Shown: positions 44,249-53,835, counted from the first letter of the stretch. The stretch is 64,000 nt of DNA from Chthonobacter rhizosphaerae (GCF_013839525.1 NZ_JACDIS010000002.1:186001-250000); one strand, 5' to 3'. The notes: generated by a model not told the origin, from the letters alone. Made by a program: numbers and translations.

Positions 44249-44665
44249 ATGGACATCAGGACCGAAGACGCCGCCCCGGCAGCCTCCGCCATCGACGCGC
44301 GGCTTCTGCTCGTCGTCTACGTCCGGGCGCTATCCTTCATCTTCATCCTGTCCGGCCTGCAGCGTTGGGGCACCATTCTCGGGCCGCTCTCCCCGTCCGG
44401 CGACTTCCTGTCGCTTGCGCCGGAGGTGATGGTGGCGACGATCTTCTTCTCGGTGGCCGATCTGGTGGCCGCCGTCGGCCTCTGGCTTCTCGCCTCCTGG
44501 GGCACGGTGGTCTGGTTGATCGCGGCGCTCACCGAAGTCGTGCTGCACACCGTCTTCAAGGACATCTTCGGCCTCGACATCACGCTCATAGCCTTTCACG
44601 TGGCGACCGTGATCGTCTATGCAGGACTTACTGCACTTTACGAACGCCTGAAACCAGATGTTTAG
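44249..44665 (+). CDS. Small four-helix membrane protein, DUF6163-like
   Basis: The 138-residue protein has four hydrophobic helices with the pattern ARLLLVVYVRALSFIFILSGLQRWG and SVADLVAAVGLWLLASWGTVVWLI. It resembles the Rhizobiales DUF6163 family, which is often found next to ldtR, as here. GAGGGAG precedes the ATG. No function is known; the link to ldtR suggests a role in the envelope. Confidence 0.72.
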   Translation: MDIRTEDAAPAASAIDARLLLVVYVRALSFIFILSGLQRWGTILGPLSPSGDFLSLAPEVMVATIFFSVADLVAAVGLWLLASWGTVVWLIAALTEVVLHTVFKDIFGLDITLIAFHVATVIVYAGLTALYERLKPDV

Positions 44666-44896
44666 ACCCGACGCGATAGCACTCGAATACGGATTTCGTG
44701 CGGTTGCGCGCTGCTTTACCTAATCCGTTGACGTCTTGTTTTCCTTTCCGAAGCCATAGACCCCCCGTCCCGGGGATTGTGTGGCTTTTAATGGAATTTT
44801 CATCCTGCGATTTAAGCCGATTTTCAAAGCTGTGCGGTAGTTTTGTTTTCAATGTGGGCCCAGATCCACGGCAGGAAGCAAACACGACAGCGAGGC

Positions 44897-45418
44897 ATGA
44901 TGAATATGGCCAACGCCAAGCGCGCTTACGATGTCTACCCGCCGACCGAGGAGGAGCAGGACCTTCAGCCGCTGTACCTTGAGGCGCTTCGGCTTGTGGA
45001 GCGTTTGCATCGCCGGTTGCTCGACGTGATCAAGGACGAGTTCGACCGCGCCGGGCGGACGGACGTCAACGCCGTGCAGGCGCTGCTCCTGTTCAACATC
45101 GGCGACAGCGAACTGACCGCCGGCGAGCTCCGGACCCGTGGCTACTACCTCGGGTCCAACGTCTCCTACAATCTGAAGAAGCTCGTGGAGATGGGCTACA
45201 TCCACCACCAGCGGTCCCGCATGGACCGCCGCTCGGTTCGGGTCCGCCTGACCGAGAAGGGGCAGGAAGTGGCCGACATCGTCTCCAAGCTCTACGGTCG
45301 TCACATCAACTCGATCGAGACGGTCGGCGGCATCAATCGCGACGACTTCAAGCTCCTGAACAAGTCGCTGCAGCGGCTGGAGCGGTTCTGGACCGACCAG
45401 ATCCTCTATCGGCTCTAA
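44897..45418 (+). CDS. ldtR: LdtR, MarR-type regulator of L,D-transpeptidase
   Basis: The product (173 residues from the first of several clustered ATGs) is a MarR-fold winged-helix protein: DVNAVQALLLFNIGDSELTAGELRTRGYYLGSNVSYNLKKLVEMGYI, then SRMDRRSVRVRLTEKGQ. The sequence corresponds to LdtR, which in Liberibacter and relatives activates ldtP and osmotic tolerance genes. An ldtP gene is present at 46605. The ATGs at 44900 and 44906 are equally possible starts, since GAGG lies at 44892-44895. A good terminator follows. Confidence 0.85.
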   Translation: MMNMANAKRAYDVYPPTEEEQDLQPLYLEALRLVERLHRRLLDVIKDEFDRAGRTDVNAVQALLLFNIGDSELTAGELRTRGYYLGSNVSYNLKKLVEMGYIHHQRSRMDRRSVRVRLTEKGQEVADIVSKLYGRHINSIETVGGINRDDFKLLNKSLQRLERFWTDQILYRL

Positions 45419-45475
45419 GCCGCGACACCCCACGATCCCCGCCGGGCACGACCTCCCAGCCCGGCTTCCTGGAAG

Positions 45476-45507
45476 CCCCGCGCGATCCGTCGCGCGGGGT
45501 TCTTTCG
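45476..45507 (+). terminator. Terminator after ldtR
   Basis: CCCCGCGCG and CGCGCGGGG form a 9-bp stem over ATCCGT and are followed by TTCTTTC. Confidence 0.8.
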
Positions 45508-45544
45508 TCGGCCGCCCGGCGCACTCCTCGAAGGGCAGGGCGGG

Positions 45545-46390
45545 TCAGGCCTTGCGGGCGGCGAGGTCGCCTGTGCGCGGCGGACGCGGCACGAAGGCGG
45601 GGGTGCGCGCGGCCCATTCCGCATAGCCCGGCTTCGTGGCCCGCAGGTGCGCGTCGAGCAACGACACGCCCGACACGCGGGTGAGCAGCACCGTGATCAG
45701 CGCCGGCCCGACCAGCGCCCACCAGGCGCCGGATTCGGCGAAGGCCACGAGCCCGAGCCCCCACCAGAGCACCGTCTCGCCGAAATAGTTCGGATGCCGC
45801 GACCAGGAGAACAGGCCCGCGGTCATCAGGCGGCCCGCGTTCGCCGGGTTCGCCTTGAACGACCAGAGCTGCCGGTCCGCCACCGCCTCGATTCCGAAGC
45901 CCGCGAGGAACAGGACGACGCCGAGGGTCACCAGCGGCATCATGGGATCGGCGGTGCCGTAGAGAAGGGCGGCGTGCACCGGCAGCGCCAGCACCCACTG
46001 GATCGCCGCCTGCAGCCAGTAGAGCGTGAACAGCGACCGCCACCACCAGTGTGGACCGCCCTTCGTCCGCATGGCTCTGTACCGCGCGTCCTCCCCGCCC
46101 ATGTGCCGGTGCCGCCAGACCATGTGGGCGGTCAGCCGCGCCGCCCACAGCGTGACCAGCAGGGCGAAGAGAAGCCCGACCGGGGTCGTGGCGCCCGTCA
46201 GGGCGACGCTCAACCAGGCGACGAGCGCGAAACCCACCCCCCAGAAGAAGTCGACGATGCCGGCGTCCTCTTTTTTGACATGAAGTGCCCATACGACCGA
46301 AAAGAGCGCGATCGTGGCGATGAAGGTCGCCGCCAGGACGGAGGACGGCTGCCAGGCGAGGGTTGTGACCGGTATCATTTCGTTAGCCAT
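45545..46390 (-). CDS. DUF1295 membrane protein (steroid reductase/ICMT-like)
   Basis: This 281-residue integral membrane protein has about seven helices and the DUF1295 signature KANPANAGRLMTAGLFSWSRHPNYFGETVLWWG near the C-terminal third. It also carries VDFFWGVGFALVAW in the N-terminal part. The fold is that of 5-alpha steroid reductases and isoprenylcysteine methyltransferases. The substrate in bacteria is unknown, perhaps a lipid. It is placed between ldtR and ldtP on the opposite strand. ATG at 46378 is a possible shorter start. Confidence 0.8.
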   Translation of the reverse strand: MANEMIPVTTLAWQPSSVLAATFIATIALFSVVWALHVKKEDAGIVDFFWGVGFALVAWLSVALTGATTPVGLLFALLVTLWAARLTAHMVWRHRHMGGEDARYRAMRTKGGPHWWWRSLFTLYWLQAAIQWVLALPVHAALLYGTADPMMPLVTLGVVLFLAGFGIEAVADRQLWSFKANPANAGRLMTAGLFSWSRHPNYFGETVLWWGLGLVAFAESGAWWALVGPALITVLLTRVSGVSLLDAHLRATKPGYAEWAARTPAFVPRPPRTGDLAARKA

Positions 46391-46604
46391 TTTCGTGTCC
46401 ACTCCCGCCAGAATGGGACACCGGCTAAGGCGAGACCGTCTCACCCGACATGGCGGCTGACCGATCCGGATGGCGGATGGCCGACCGCTGCAGTCGCCCT
46501 ATCTCAGGGTATGCCGGCCCAGCCGGACCAATCGTCTGAACCTCGGTGCTGCCGACCCGGTTTAACCGTCGGCGCGGGGTGCAATTCGCGGGAGCAACAC
46601 CACA

Positions 46605-47879
46605 GTGGCAATACGTCGACAGGGGCAGGCCGGATCAGGCGCGGACATCGTGGCGAGCCGGCGCGACGTTCTGAGGGCCGGCGTGTTCGCGGGCGTATCG
46701 CTCGGCGCCTTCGCGGCCCAGGCGCAGACCTTGAAGCCGACACTGGTCAACCAGCTGGAGTGGACCGAAGGCTTCGACTCTTCCGCGCCGTCGCAGGCGC
46801 AGGTGCACTCGGCCCGCCCGACGCTGTCGGCCGAGACCGCCTATCACACCGAGCAGGCGCTCGCGCGCTATTCCGAGGTCGCCATGCAGGGCGGCTGGCC
46901 CCAGGTGCCGGCCACCCGATCGCTGAAGATCGGCGTCCGCGATCCGGCCGTGGCGGCGCTCCGCCAGCGGCTCGCCATCAGCGGCGACCTGCCGGACGTC
47001 GGCGGCATGTCCGACTCGTTCGACAGCTTCGTCGACTCGGCCGTGCGCCGCTTCCAGCTGCGCCATGGCCTCCTGGCCGACGGCGTGGTCGCCAAGGAGA
47101 CGCTGAAGCAGCTCAACATCCCGGTCGATTTCCGCCTCCGTCAGCTGGAGACGAACCTCGTCCGCGTCCGCTCCATGTCGGGCTTCCTCGGCGACCGCTA
47201 CGTGATGGTCAACATCCCGGGCGCCGAGATCGAGACGGTCGAGGCCGACATCGTCCACTCGCGCCATCAGGCCGTGGTGGGCAAGATCGACCGGCAGACG
47301 CCGCTCCTCACGTCCAAGATCAACCTGATCAAGTTCAACCCGTTCTGGACCGTGCCGCGCAGCATCATCATCAAGGATCTGATCCCGAAGATGCAGCAGG
47401 ATTCCGGCTATCTGGACCGCCAGAAGATCCGGATCTACGACCAGCGCGGCAACCCGCTCGATTGGCGCACGATCAATTGGAACAGCCAGGAGGCGGCCGA
47501 CTATCTGTTCCGTCAGGATCCGGGCGACATCAACTCCATGGGCTCGGTGAAGATCGAGTTCCCGTCGCCCGACGGCGTCTACATGCACGACACGCCCTCC
47601 AAGGGCCTGTTCGGCGAGAACGCGCGCTTCCATTCCTCCGGCTGCGTGCGCGTCCAGAACGTGCGCGAGTACGTCTACTGGATCCTGAAGAACACGCCCG
47701 ACTGGCCGCAGGATCGCATCGCCCAGGCGATGACCTCCGGCGAGCGCATCGACGCGCCGGTGACCGACCCGGTGCCGCTCTATTTCCAGTACGTGACGGC
47801 ATGGGCGAACTCGGACGGCATCGTCCAGTTCCGCGACGACATCTATCAGCGCGACGGCCTGGACGTGGCCTACCAGTAA
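46605..47879 (+). CDS. ldtP: L,D-transpeptidase LdtP
   Basis: The 424-residue protein has a Tat-like signal (ASRRDVLRAGVFAGVSLGAFAAQAQ), a peptidoglycan-binding segment (LRQRLAISGDL, RRFQLRHGLLADGVVAKETLKQLN) and a YkuD catalytic domain. The active-site motif YMHDTP...FHSSGCVRV contains the probable nucleophile Cys347. It forms 3-3 cross-links or attaches proteins to peptidoglycan in the periplasm. The start is a GTG with GGGAG about ten bases upstream. Its known regulator, ldtR, is about 1.2 kb away. Confidence 0.9.
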   Translation: MAIRRQGQAGSGADIVASRRDVLRAGVFAGVSLGAFAAQAQTLKPTLVNQLEWTEGFDSSAPSQAQVHSARPTLSAETAYHTEQALARYSEVAMQGGWPQVPATRSLKIGVRDPAVAALRQRLAISGDLPDVGGMSDSFDSFVDSAVRRFQLRHGLLADGVVAKETLKQLNIPVDFRLRQLETNLVRVRSMSGFLGDRYVMVNIPGAEIETVEADIVHSRHQAVVGKIDRQTPLLTSKINLIKFNPFWTVPRSIIIKDLIPKMQQDSGYLDRQKIRIYDQRGNPLDWRTINWNSQEAADYLFRQDPGDINSMGSVKIEFPSPDGVYMHDTPSKGLFGENARFHSSGCVRVQNVREYVYWILKNTPDWPQDRIAQAMTSGERIDAPVTDPVPLYFQYVTAWANSDGIVQFRDDIYQRDGLDVAYQ

Positions 47880-47906
47880 GCGCTCGCGGTCCGCGTCGAC
47901 CCGACC

Positions 47907-47943
47907 AAGCCCGCCCGGCGCCGCCGCGGCGGGCTTCCTTTTC
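47907..47943 (+). terminator. Terminator after ldtP
   Basis: AAGCCCGCC and GGCGGGCTT pair over a GC-rich loop and are followed by CCTTTT. Confidence 0.75.
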
Positions 47944-48072
47944 GGGCCGGCCGCAGCCCGTCGGATCGGAGCCCCGCGCGGTGTCGCGGGGCCTGCACGT
48001 CCGTCGCTCTTACGGCCATTTGGCTGTATGTCTGTCCGGCAGACCTCGACAGCCGCAGGACCGTGATCCGTC

Positions 48073-48327
48073 ATGTCTCCAGCCCCGCGCCGCATCCTCT
48101 TCGAGATCTCCGTCGTGGGCGCCTACGCGAAGGTTGCCGCGATCGACGAGGCGACCGGCGTGGAGGTCTCGATCGTCGGCCCGGCGTCCGCGCCGAGGCT
48201 CGACCTCCAGCGGCTCGCCGAGCGCAAGCTCCTCGCCCGTCTCGGCGAGGGCACAAGTTCTGCTACGAGCCGCGCAAGAAAACCTGAAACGACACCGCCC
48301 GGCGGTGGTGGTAGTCGTCTGGCGTGA
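48073..48327 (+). CDS. Small conserved protein, DUF6898-like
   Basis: The 84-residue cytoplasmic protein begins RRILFEISVVGAYAKVAAID and continues EATGVEVSIVGPASAPRLDLQRLAERKLLARL. This looks like a small alphaproteobacterial family (DUF6898) often encoded just before a metabolic gene. The last 25 residues are low-complexity. No function is known. It is 149 bases upstream of glyA in the same direction. Confidence 0.6.
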   Translation: MSPAPRRILFEISVVGAYAKVAAIDEATGVEVSIVGPASAPRLDLQRLAERKLLARLGEGTSSATSRARKPETTPPGGGGSRLA

Positions 48328-48476
48328 CGTTTCGCGCCGGCCGGTGCGTCGCCTCGACCCGTTGAGGCCCGTCCGGCGCGCGTGATATCTGCCGAAGACC
48401 AAGACGAGTTGCTGCGCGCGAGAAGACCACCTCACTGGCGCAGCCGGCCGGGCCCCCTGACGAACGGAAACAACAA

Positions 48477-49784
48477 ATGTCGAGCACGACCAGCGCTGAA
48501 CCGACCGCCTTCACCTCCGGTTTCTTCTCCCGTTCGCTCGCCGAGAGCGATCCGGAGATCTTCGCGTCGGTGTCCAAGGAGCTCGGTCGCCAGCAGCACG
48601 AGATCGAGCTGATCGCCTCCGAGAACATCGTGTCGCGCGCGGTGCTCGAGGCGCAGGGCTCCGTCCTCACCAACAAGTACGCCGAAGGCTACCCGGGCAA
48701 GCGCTACTACGGCGGCTGCCAGTTCGTGGACATCGCCGAGAACCTCGCCATCGAGCGCGCCTGCAAGCTGTTCGACTGCAAGTTCGCAAACGTGCAGCCG
48801 AACTCCGGCAGCCAGGCCAACCAGGCGGTCTTCCTGGCGCTCATCAAGCCGGGCGACACCATCCTCGGCCTCGACCTCGCCTCCGGCGGCCACCTGACCC
48901 ACGGCGCTAAGCCGAATCTCTCCGGCAAGTGGTTCCAGGCCGTCGCCTACGGCGTGCGCCCGCAGGACCACCGGATCGACATGGACCAGGTCCGCGCGCT
49001 CGCCCACGAGCACAAGCCGAAGATCATCATCGCCGGCGGCTCGGCCTACAGCCGCGTGTGGGACTTCGCCGAGTTCCGCGCCATCGCCGATGAAGTCGGC
49101 GCCTACCTGATGGTCGACATGGCCCACTTCGCCGGCCTCGTCGCCGCGGGCCAGCACCCGTCGCCGTTCCCGCACGCCCACGTGGCCACCTCGACCACCC
49201 ACAAGACGCTCCGCGGTCCGCGCGGCGGTCTCGTCGTGACGAATGACGAAGACATCGCCAAGAAGATCAACTCGGCCGTGTTCCCGGGCCTGCAGGGCGG
49301 CCCGCTCATGCACGTGATCGCCGGCAAGGCGGTGGCCTTCGGCGAGGCGCTGAAGCCGGAGTTCAAGCTCTACATTAAGAACGTGGTGGAGAACGCCCGC
49401 GCGCTGGCCGAAACGCTCCGTCGCGGCGGCGTGGACATCGTGTCCGGCGGCACCGACAATCACCTCATGCTGGTCGACCTTCGCCCGAAGGGCCTGACCG
49501 GCAAGGCGGTCGAGGCCGCGCTCGGCCGCGCCGACATCACCTGCAACAAGAACGGCGTGCCGTTCGACCCGGAGAAGCCGACCATCACGTCCGGCATCCG
49601 CCTCGGCACCCCGGCCGCCACCTCGCGCGGCTTCGGCGTCGCGGAGTTCCAGGAGGTCGGCGCCATGATCCTCGCCATCCTCGACGGCCTGAAGGCCAAC
49701 GGCGAAGAGGGCAACGGCGCGGTGGAAGCCGAGGTCAAGAAGCAGGTCCGCGCGCTGACCGACCGCTTCCCGATCTACGGCTGA
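48477..49784 (+). CDS. glyA: Serine hydroxymethyltransferase
   Basis: The 435-residue enzyme converts serine and tetrahydrofolate to glycine and methylene-tetrahydrofolate. Signatures are [51 protein letters not shown], the PLP site [13 protein letters not shown] (Lys243), and [15 protein letters not shown]. Length is normal for the family. The upstream stretch 48328-48476 shows no recognisable riboswitch. A terminator follows the stop. Confidence 0.97.
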   Translation: MSSTTSAEPTAFTSGFFSRSLAESDPEIFASVSKELGRQQHEIELIASENIVSRAVLEAQGSVLTNKYAEGYPGKRYYGGCQFVDIAENLAIERACKLFDCKFANVQPNSGSQANQAVFLALIKPGDTILGLDLASGGHLTHGAKPNLSGKWFQAVAYGVRPQDHRIDMDQVRALAHEHKPKIIIAGGSAYSRVWDFAEFRAIADEVGAYLMVDMAHFAGLVAAGQHPSPFPHAHVATSTTHKTLRGPRGGLVVTNDEDIAKKINSAVFPGLQGGPLMHVIAGKAVAFGEALKPEFKLYIKNVVENARALAETLRRGGVDIVSGGTDNHLMLVDLRPKGLTGKAVEAALGRADITCNKNGVPFDPEKPTITSGIRLGTPAATSRGFGVAEFQEVGAMILAILDGLKANGEEGNGAVEAEVKKQVRALTDRFPIYG

Positions 49785-49811
49785 TCCGATCCCGCTCGCA
49801 GTTCGGAAGGA

Positions 49812-49840
49812 GGGCGCCGCGCCGGTCGCGGCGCCCTTCG
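49812..49840 (+). terminator. Terminator after glyA
   Basis: GGGCGCCGC and GCGGCGCCC form a 9-bp stem over GCCGGTC, followed by TTCGTCGTT. Confidence 0.75.
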
Positions 49841-49872
49841 TCGTTCCCGGGCCACCTCGGACGTCCCGGCGC

Positions 49873-51327
49873 TCAACCTTCAGGGACCGCCCCGCCCGCC
49901 GCAGCCTGCTGCCCTGTGTCGGCGGTCGCCTTCACGGTGATCGTCCGCTCCGCGAACTGGCCGTCGGGGTTGGTGATGCGGAGCACCAGCGGTCGCGCGC
50001 CCGCCTTGGCGATCAGCCCCGCGACGTCGCCCGCCTCGCGGAAGTCCAGCACCACCTTCGACACCTGCGCCGTCGACCCGTCGCCCACCGGCTCGGCCCG
50101 GATCGCCGACCGGCCCGAGGCCGGCGGCACGCGCGGATCGATGCGCAGCCGGACCGCGCCCGGCAGGTTCGGCTCCCCGGACGGCCGCAGATCGTAGATC
50201 GCCTCCGCGTGGATGCCGGCGCCCGCGACGGTGACGATCGGGGCCGCGGGATCGAGCTCCGTCGTGATGGTCGTCGCCACCGGGCCGCCCGGCCGGATCG
50301 CCTTGCCGCCGAGGTAGCCGAGCGCGCTGAGCCCCGTCAGCTGCCACAGCGAATCCGGAACGTCCGGCAAGCCCCTGATCATGGCCGGCTCGTACGAGAA
50401 TGTGAGCAGCACGAACCCGATCACGCCGATCAGCGTGAAGGCCACGAACTGCACCCGCTCCATGGCGACCACGCCGCCGTGCATGATCAGGTCGGACGGT
50501 CGCGGTCCGTCGCCCTCCGCGCCTTGCGACCCGCGCAGGCTGACGAGGCCGGCGGTCGCGAGGCTCGTTCCTGTGGCGAGGCCGAACAGGACCCGCAGGT
50601 TCTCCGGCACGTCCGGGAAAATCACAGACCCTTGCACCAGCGTCTTGCAAAGGACGAGGTAGAGGTAGCTCACCGTCGCCGCCGCCGACCAGGCCAGCAG
50701 CTGCACCTTGGAAAGGCTGTAGGAACCCGTCACCTCGTCCGTGAGCAGGCTCATCCAGCCGATCGGCGCCAGCCCGGTCGGCTTCCGGCCCTTCCGCGCC
50801 CGGCGCAATCCGGCGGGCAGGGCGACGAGCAGCAGCACCGCCCCGGCGACCAGCCCCATCGTGATCACCCGGGGCGTCGACGGCCCCACCTTGGACAGGA
50901 CGAACTCCTTCGGCGGGCTTTCCGTGAAGCCCTCCACCCAGAGCTTGATCCGCCGCGCGCCGCCATAGTCGGCCGGAATGCCCCGCACCGTGACCTCTCC
51001 GAACACCGGATCGAGCGTCACGCTCACGCATCTCGATTCGACCACCCCCTCCATGCCGCACGCCGGCAGCGCGGCGGCCGCCTCGATCGCCACCATCACC
51101 CGGCCCGTCCGGTCGCGCAGCTGCTTGCTGCGCAGCGTGACGTCGTAACGGCCCTCCGCGTCCGGGAACGCCACGGGCGGCACCACCTCGTCGATGACGA
51201 GCACCGGGGCGTCCGCCGCCGCCCCCCGATCCGCCGCCAGCCCGACACCGACGGCCGCGAGGGCGAGGACGAGAAGCCCCGACAAGAAGCGTGAGCGCGG
51301 CGCAATCCTGAACTTCGTCATCCGCAT
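49873..51327 (-). CDS. Membrane protein of unknown function with periplasmic and C-terminal beta domains
   Basis: I do not recognise this 484-residue protein. It has a signal peptide (residues 13-38), a periplasmic beta-rich part (LVIDEVVPPVAFPDAEGRYDVTL, CVSVTLDPVFGEVTV), and a helix at about 158-178. A group of four helices follows (YSLSKVQLLAWSAAATVSYLYLVL, VQFVAFTLIGVIGFVLLTF, a DSLWQLTGLSALGYLGGKAI segment). It ends in a domain resembling IPT/filamin-like sandwiches (TVAGAGIHAEAIYDLRPSGEPNLPG). The S-L-S/A-x-x-Q membrane pattern recalls predicted membrane sensors found beside effector genes in other bacteria. It stands alone between glyA and a phosphoesterase gene. Confidence 0.55.
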   Translation of the reverse strand: MRMTKFRIAPRSRFLSGLLVLALAAVGVGLAADRGAAADAPVLVIDEVVPPVAFPDAEGRYDVTLRSKQLRDRTGRVMVAIEAAAALPACGMEGVVESRCVSVTLDPVFGEVTVRGIPADYGGARRIKLWVEGFTESPPKEFVLSKVGPSTPRVITMGLVAGAVLLLVALPAGLRRARKGRKPTGLAPIGWMSLLTDEVTGSYSLSKVQLLAWSAAATVSYLYLVLCKTLVQGSVIFPDVPENLRVLFGLATGTSLATAGLVSLRGSQGAEGDGPRPSDLIMHGGVVAMERVQFVAFTLIGVIGFVLLTFSYEPAMIRGLPDVPDSLWQLTGLSALGYLGGKAIRPGGPVATTITTELDPAAPIVTVAGAGIHAEAIYDLRPSGEPNLPGAVRLRIDPRVPPASGRSAIRAEPVGDGSTAQVSKVVLDFREAGDVAGLIAKAGARPLVLRITNPDGQFAERTITVKATADTGQQAAAGGAVPEG

Positions 51328-51546
51328 CCGATCCCCCCAGATCAGCTCGTGATCGGATGATCATCTCTGGGTTGCGTACATCCGTCAAATGTCCCGGTGC
51401 AGCACAATCGCCAGTCGGCATGCGCACGGCGCGAGGCGGATCCCGCCGCGCGGTTCCGGTGCGCAGTTCGTCGGACTATCCAGCTTCACGGCCGTGCCCC
51501 CATATTCATGGAAAGGCAATTGCAGGTCCGAGGGGGAGGGCACCCG

Positions 51547-52299
51547 GTGCGTACCGCGTTCATCACCGACATCCACGCCAACAGGGAGGCGCTGGAGGCC
51601 GTTCTCGACGACATCGACACCGAGGGCGTCGATCGCATCGTCTGCCTCGGCGACATCGTCGGCTACGGTCCGGATCCGGTTGCCGCGGTGGACATCGTCG
51701 CGGGCCTGGCCGACCGGGGCGCCATCATCATCAAGGGCAACCACGACCACGCCGTGGACGCGGGCTGGCATTCCATGTCCGAGAACGCGGCCCGCGCCAT
51801 GAAGTGGACCGCCGCGCGCCTCGGCCCGGCGGAGAAGACCTTCCTGGCCGACCTGCCGCTCGGCCACCGGGAGGGCGACGCGCTCTTCGTCCATGCGAGC
51901 GCCCACAATCCGGAAAGCTGGCCCTACGTGCTGGAGGCCCACGACGCCGCCCAGAGCTTCGCCGCCACCGACGCCCGCCTCATCTTCTCCGGCCACACCC
52001 ACGTGCCGGCGCTCTTCCACACGCTGATCGGCACCCTCGCGACGGGCAAGATGCTCACCTTCCGGCCGGTGGCCGACAAGCCGGTGCCGCTCTCCGGGAT
52101 CCGCCGCTACCACGCGGTGATCGGCGCCGTCGGCCAGCCGCGCGATCGCGACAGCCGCGCCTGCTGGGGGCTCTGGGACGACGGCGCCGGCGAGCTCACC
52201 TGGCGGCGGGTGCCCTACGACGTGGAGGCGACGGTCGCCAAGGTTCAGGCGGCCGGCTTGCCGGACCGACTTTGGATGCGCCTCCTCACCGGCGACTGA
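51547..52299 (+). CDS. Calcineurin-like metallophosphoesterase
   Basis: The 250-residue protein has the metal-binding motifs of the family in order: FITDIHANREALEAV (D-x-H), LGDIVGYGPDP (GD), IIKGNHDHAV (GNHD) and FSGHTHVP (GHTH). It resembles protein phosphatase-like or diadenosine tetraphosphatase-like members. The start is a GTG with GGGGGAGGG six bases upstream; an in-frame ATG at 51508 would add 13 residues. It lies 55 bases ahead of a protein kinase gene on the same strand, suggesting that the two act as an opposing pair. Confidence 0.85.
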   Translation: MRTAFITDIHANREALEAVLDDIDTEGVDRIVCLGDIVGYGPDPVAAVDIVAGLADRGAIIIKGNHDHAVDAGWHSMSENAARAMKWTAARLGPAEKTFLADLPLGHREGDALFVHASAHNPESWPYVLEAHDAAQSFAATDARLIFSGHTHVPALFHTLIGTLATGKMLTFRPVADKPVPLSGIRRYHAVIGAVGQPRDRDSRACWGLWDDGAGELTWRRVPYDVEATVAKVQAAGLPDRLWMRLLTGD

Positions 52300-52354
52300 A
52301 GCGCCTTCGCCCGCATTTCCTTCCACTAGGCACGTCCATTCCAGGAGACTTCAC

Positions 52355-53770
52355 ATGCTGCCGCGGGATCTCGCGCCCGGCGCCGCCGTCGACGGCTTCG
52401 TCCTGAAGGAGCGCATCGCGGTCGGCGGCATGGGTGCGATCTGGAGCGTCGAGCACCCGGATCATTCGGGTCCGCTCGTCATGAAGCTGCCCTTCCTCGG
52501 GGCGGGGGCGGACGTCTCCACCATCATCGGCTACGAGACCGAGGCGATGATCCTGCGCCGCCTGTCCGGCCGGCACGTGCCCGCCTTCGTGGCGGCCGGC
52601 GACCTCGCGGTCCTGCCCTACATCGTCATGGAGCGCGTCTCCGGCACGCCGCTGGACGAGCGACTGAGGCTGGGCCCCATGGCGGTGGAGGAGGTGGCGC
52701 GGGTCGGCGCGCGCATCGCCGCCGCCGTGGAGGACATCCACCGCCAGCACGTCGTCCACCTGGATCTGAAGACCGGCAACGTCATCCTGTTGGAGCGCGG
52801 CGCCGTCCTCATCGATTTCGGCCTCGCCCGCCACGACGAGCTGCCGGACCTTTTCGCCGAGGAGAGCGACCTCCCCATGGGCTCCCCGGCCACCATCTCG
52901 CCGGAACAGCTCGTCGGCGACCGCACCCAGCCGGCGAGCGACATCTTCGCCCTCGGCTGCGTCCTCTACGAGATGGCAACCGGCGAGCCGCCGTTCGGCG
53001 AGCCGGTCTCTCTCGCCGGTCAGAAGCGCCGCCTGTTCGCGCCGCCGCGGCCGCCCCGGTCGCTGGACCGGAAGGTGCCGCGCTGGATGCAGGAGATCAT
53101 CCTGAAGTGCCTGGAGGTGGAGGCGGGCCGCCGCTACGCCAGCGCCGGCCAGCTCCTGTTCGACCTCCGCCACCCGGACCAGGTGCCCCTCACCGAACGG
53201 GCCGATCGCGCCGGGCAGGAGGGTTTCACCGGCCGGATCCGCGGCTGGCTCGGCGGCCGCCGCGCCGAACAGATGCCGCCCCAGCGCAAGGTGCCGATCG
53301 CGCGGCGGATCTCCACCGCGCCCGTCGTGATGGCGGCGGTGGATCTCGCCCGCGGCGCCGACCCGCTCGCCAACGAGGTGCGCCTTCACGTGCGCCGCGT
53401 CCTCGACGCGGAGGAGGGGGCTCGCCTGGCTTGCGTCACCGTCCTGAAGACGAAGCTCGTCGGCGACGACGACACGCCCGACGAGGCCGGCCGCTCCGCC
53501 TACCTGGCCCGCCTGATCGCCTTGAAGGATTGGGCCCGCACCCTGGACGTGCCGGAGGAGCGGGTGAGCTTCCACGTGCTGGAGGCCGTGAACCCGGGCG
53601 ACGCCATACTGGACTATGCCAGCCACAACCGCGTCGACCACATCGTCATGGGCGCCCGCGCCGCCTCCGCCCTCCGCCGCCATCTGGGCAGCGTCTCCTC
53701 CCACGTGGTCGCCGAAGCCCTCTGCAGCGTCACCGTGGTCCGGCTGAAGGAGAGCGACGCCAGCGAGTAG
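52355..53770 (+). CDS. Serine/threonine kinase fused to universal stress protein domain
   Basis: The 471-residue protein joins a Hanks-type kinase (1 to about 280) and a Usp domain (about 315-465). Kinase motifs are a glycine loop IAVGGMGAIW, VMKLP lysine, HLDLKTGN catalytic loop (Leu-Asp in place of Arg-Asp), IDFGLAR and SPEQL. The Usp part ends VDHIVMGARAASALRRHLGSVSSHVVAEALCSVTVV, containing the G-x2-G-like nucleotide-binding turn. Lack of the Arg before the catalytic Asp means control by activation-loop phosphorylation is less likely. AGGAG precedes the ATG. The phosphoesterase gene directly upstream is the probable partner. Confidence 0.88.
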   Translation: MLPRDLAPGAAVDGFVLKERIAVGGMGAIWSVEHPDHSGPLVMKLPFLGAGADVSTIIGYETEAMILRRLSGRHVPAFVAAGDLAVLPYIVMERVSGTPLDERLRLGPMAVEEVARVGARIAAAVEDIHRQHVVHLDLKTGNVILLERGAVLIDFGLARHDELPDLFAEESDLPMGSPATISPEQLVGDRTQPASDIFALGCVLYEMATGEPPFGEPVSLAGQKRRLFAPPRPPRSLDRKVPRWMQEIILKCLEVEAGRRYASAGQLLFDLRHPDQVPLTERADRAGQEGFTGRIRGWLGGRRAEQMPPQRKVPIARRISTAPVVMAAVDLARGADPLANEVRLHVRRVLDAEEGARLACVTVLKTKLVGDDDTPDEAGRSAYLARLIALKDWARTLDVPEERVSFHVLEAVNPGDAILDYASHNRVDHIVMGARAASALRRHLGSVSSHVVAEALCSVTVVRLKESDASE

Positions 53771-53835
53771 GATGGGCGACCGGCGCACGACTCCATTTCG
53801 TCCCGGCTCGCGGAGGCGAAGTCCTGCTCCAGGTC

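Noticed and set aside
44725-44760. TTGACG upstream of ldtR as promoter
   Set aside because: No acceptable -10 element lies 16 to 18 bases downstream.
48328-48476. Possible riboswitch leader of glyA
   Set aside because: No conserved glycine, SAM or tetrahydrofolate riboswitch elements could be seen.
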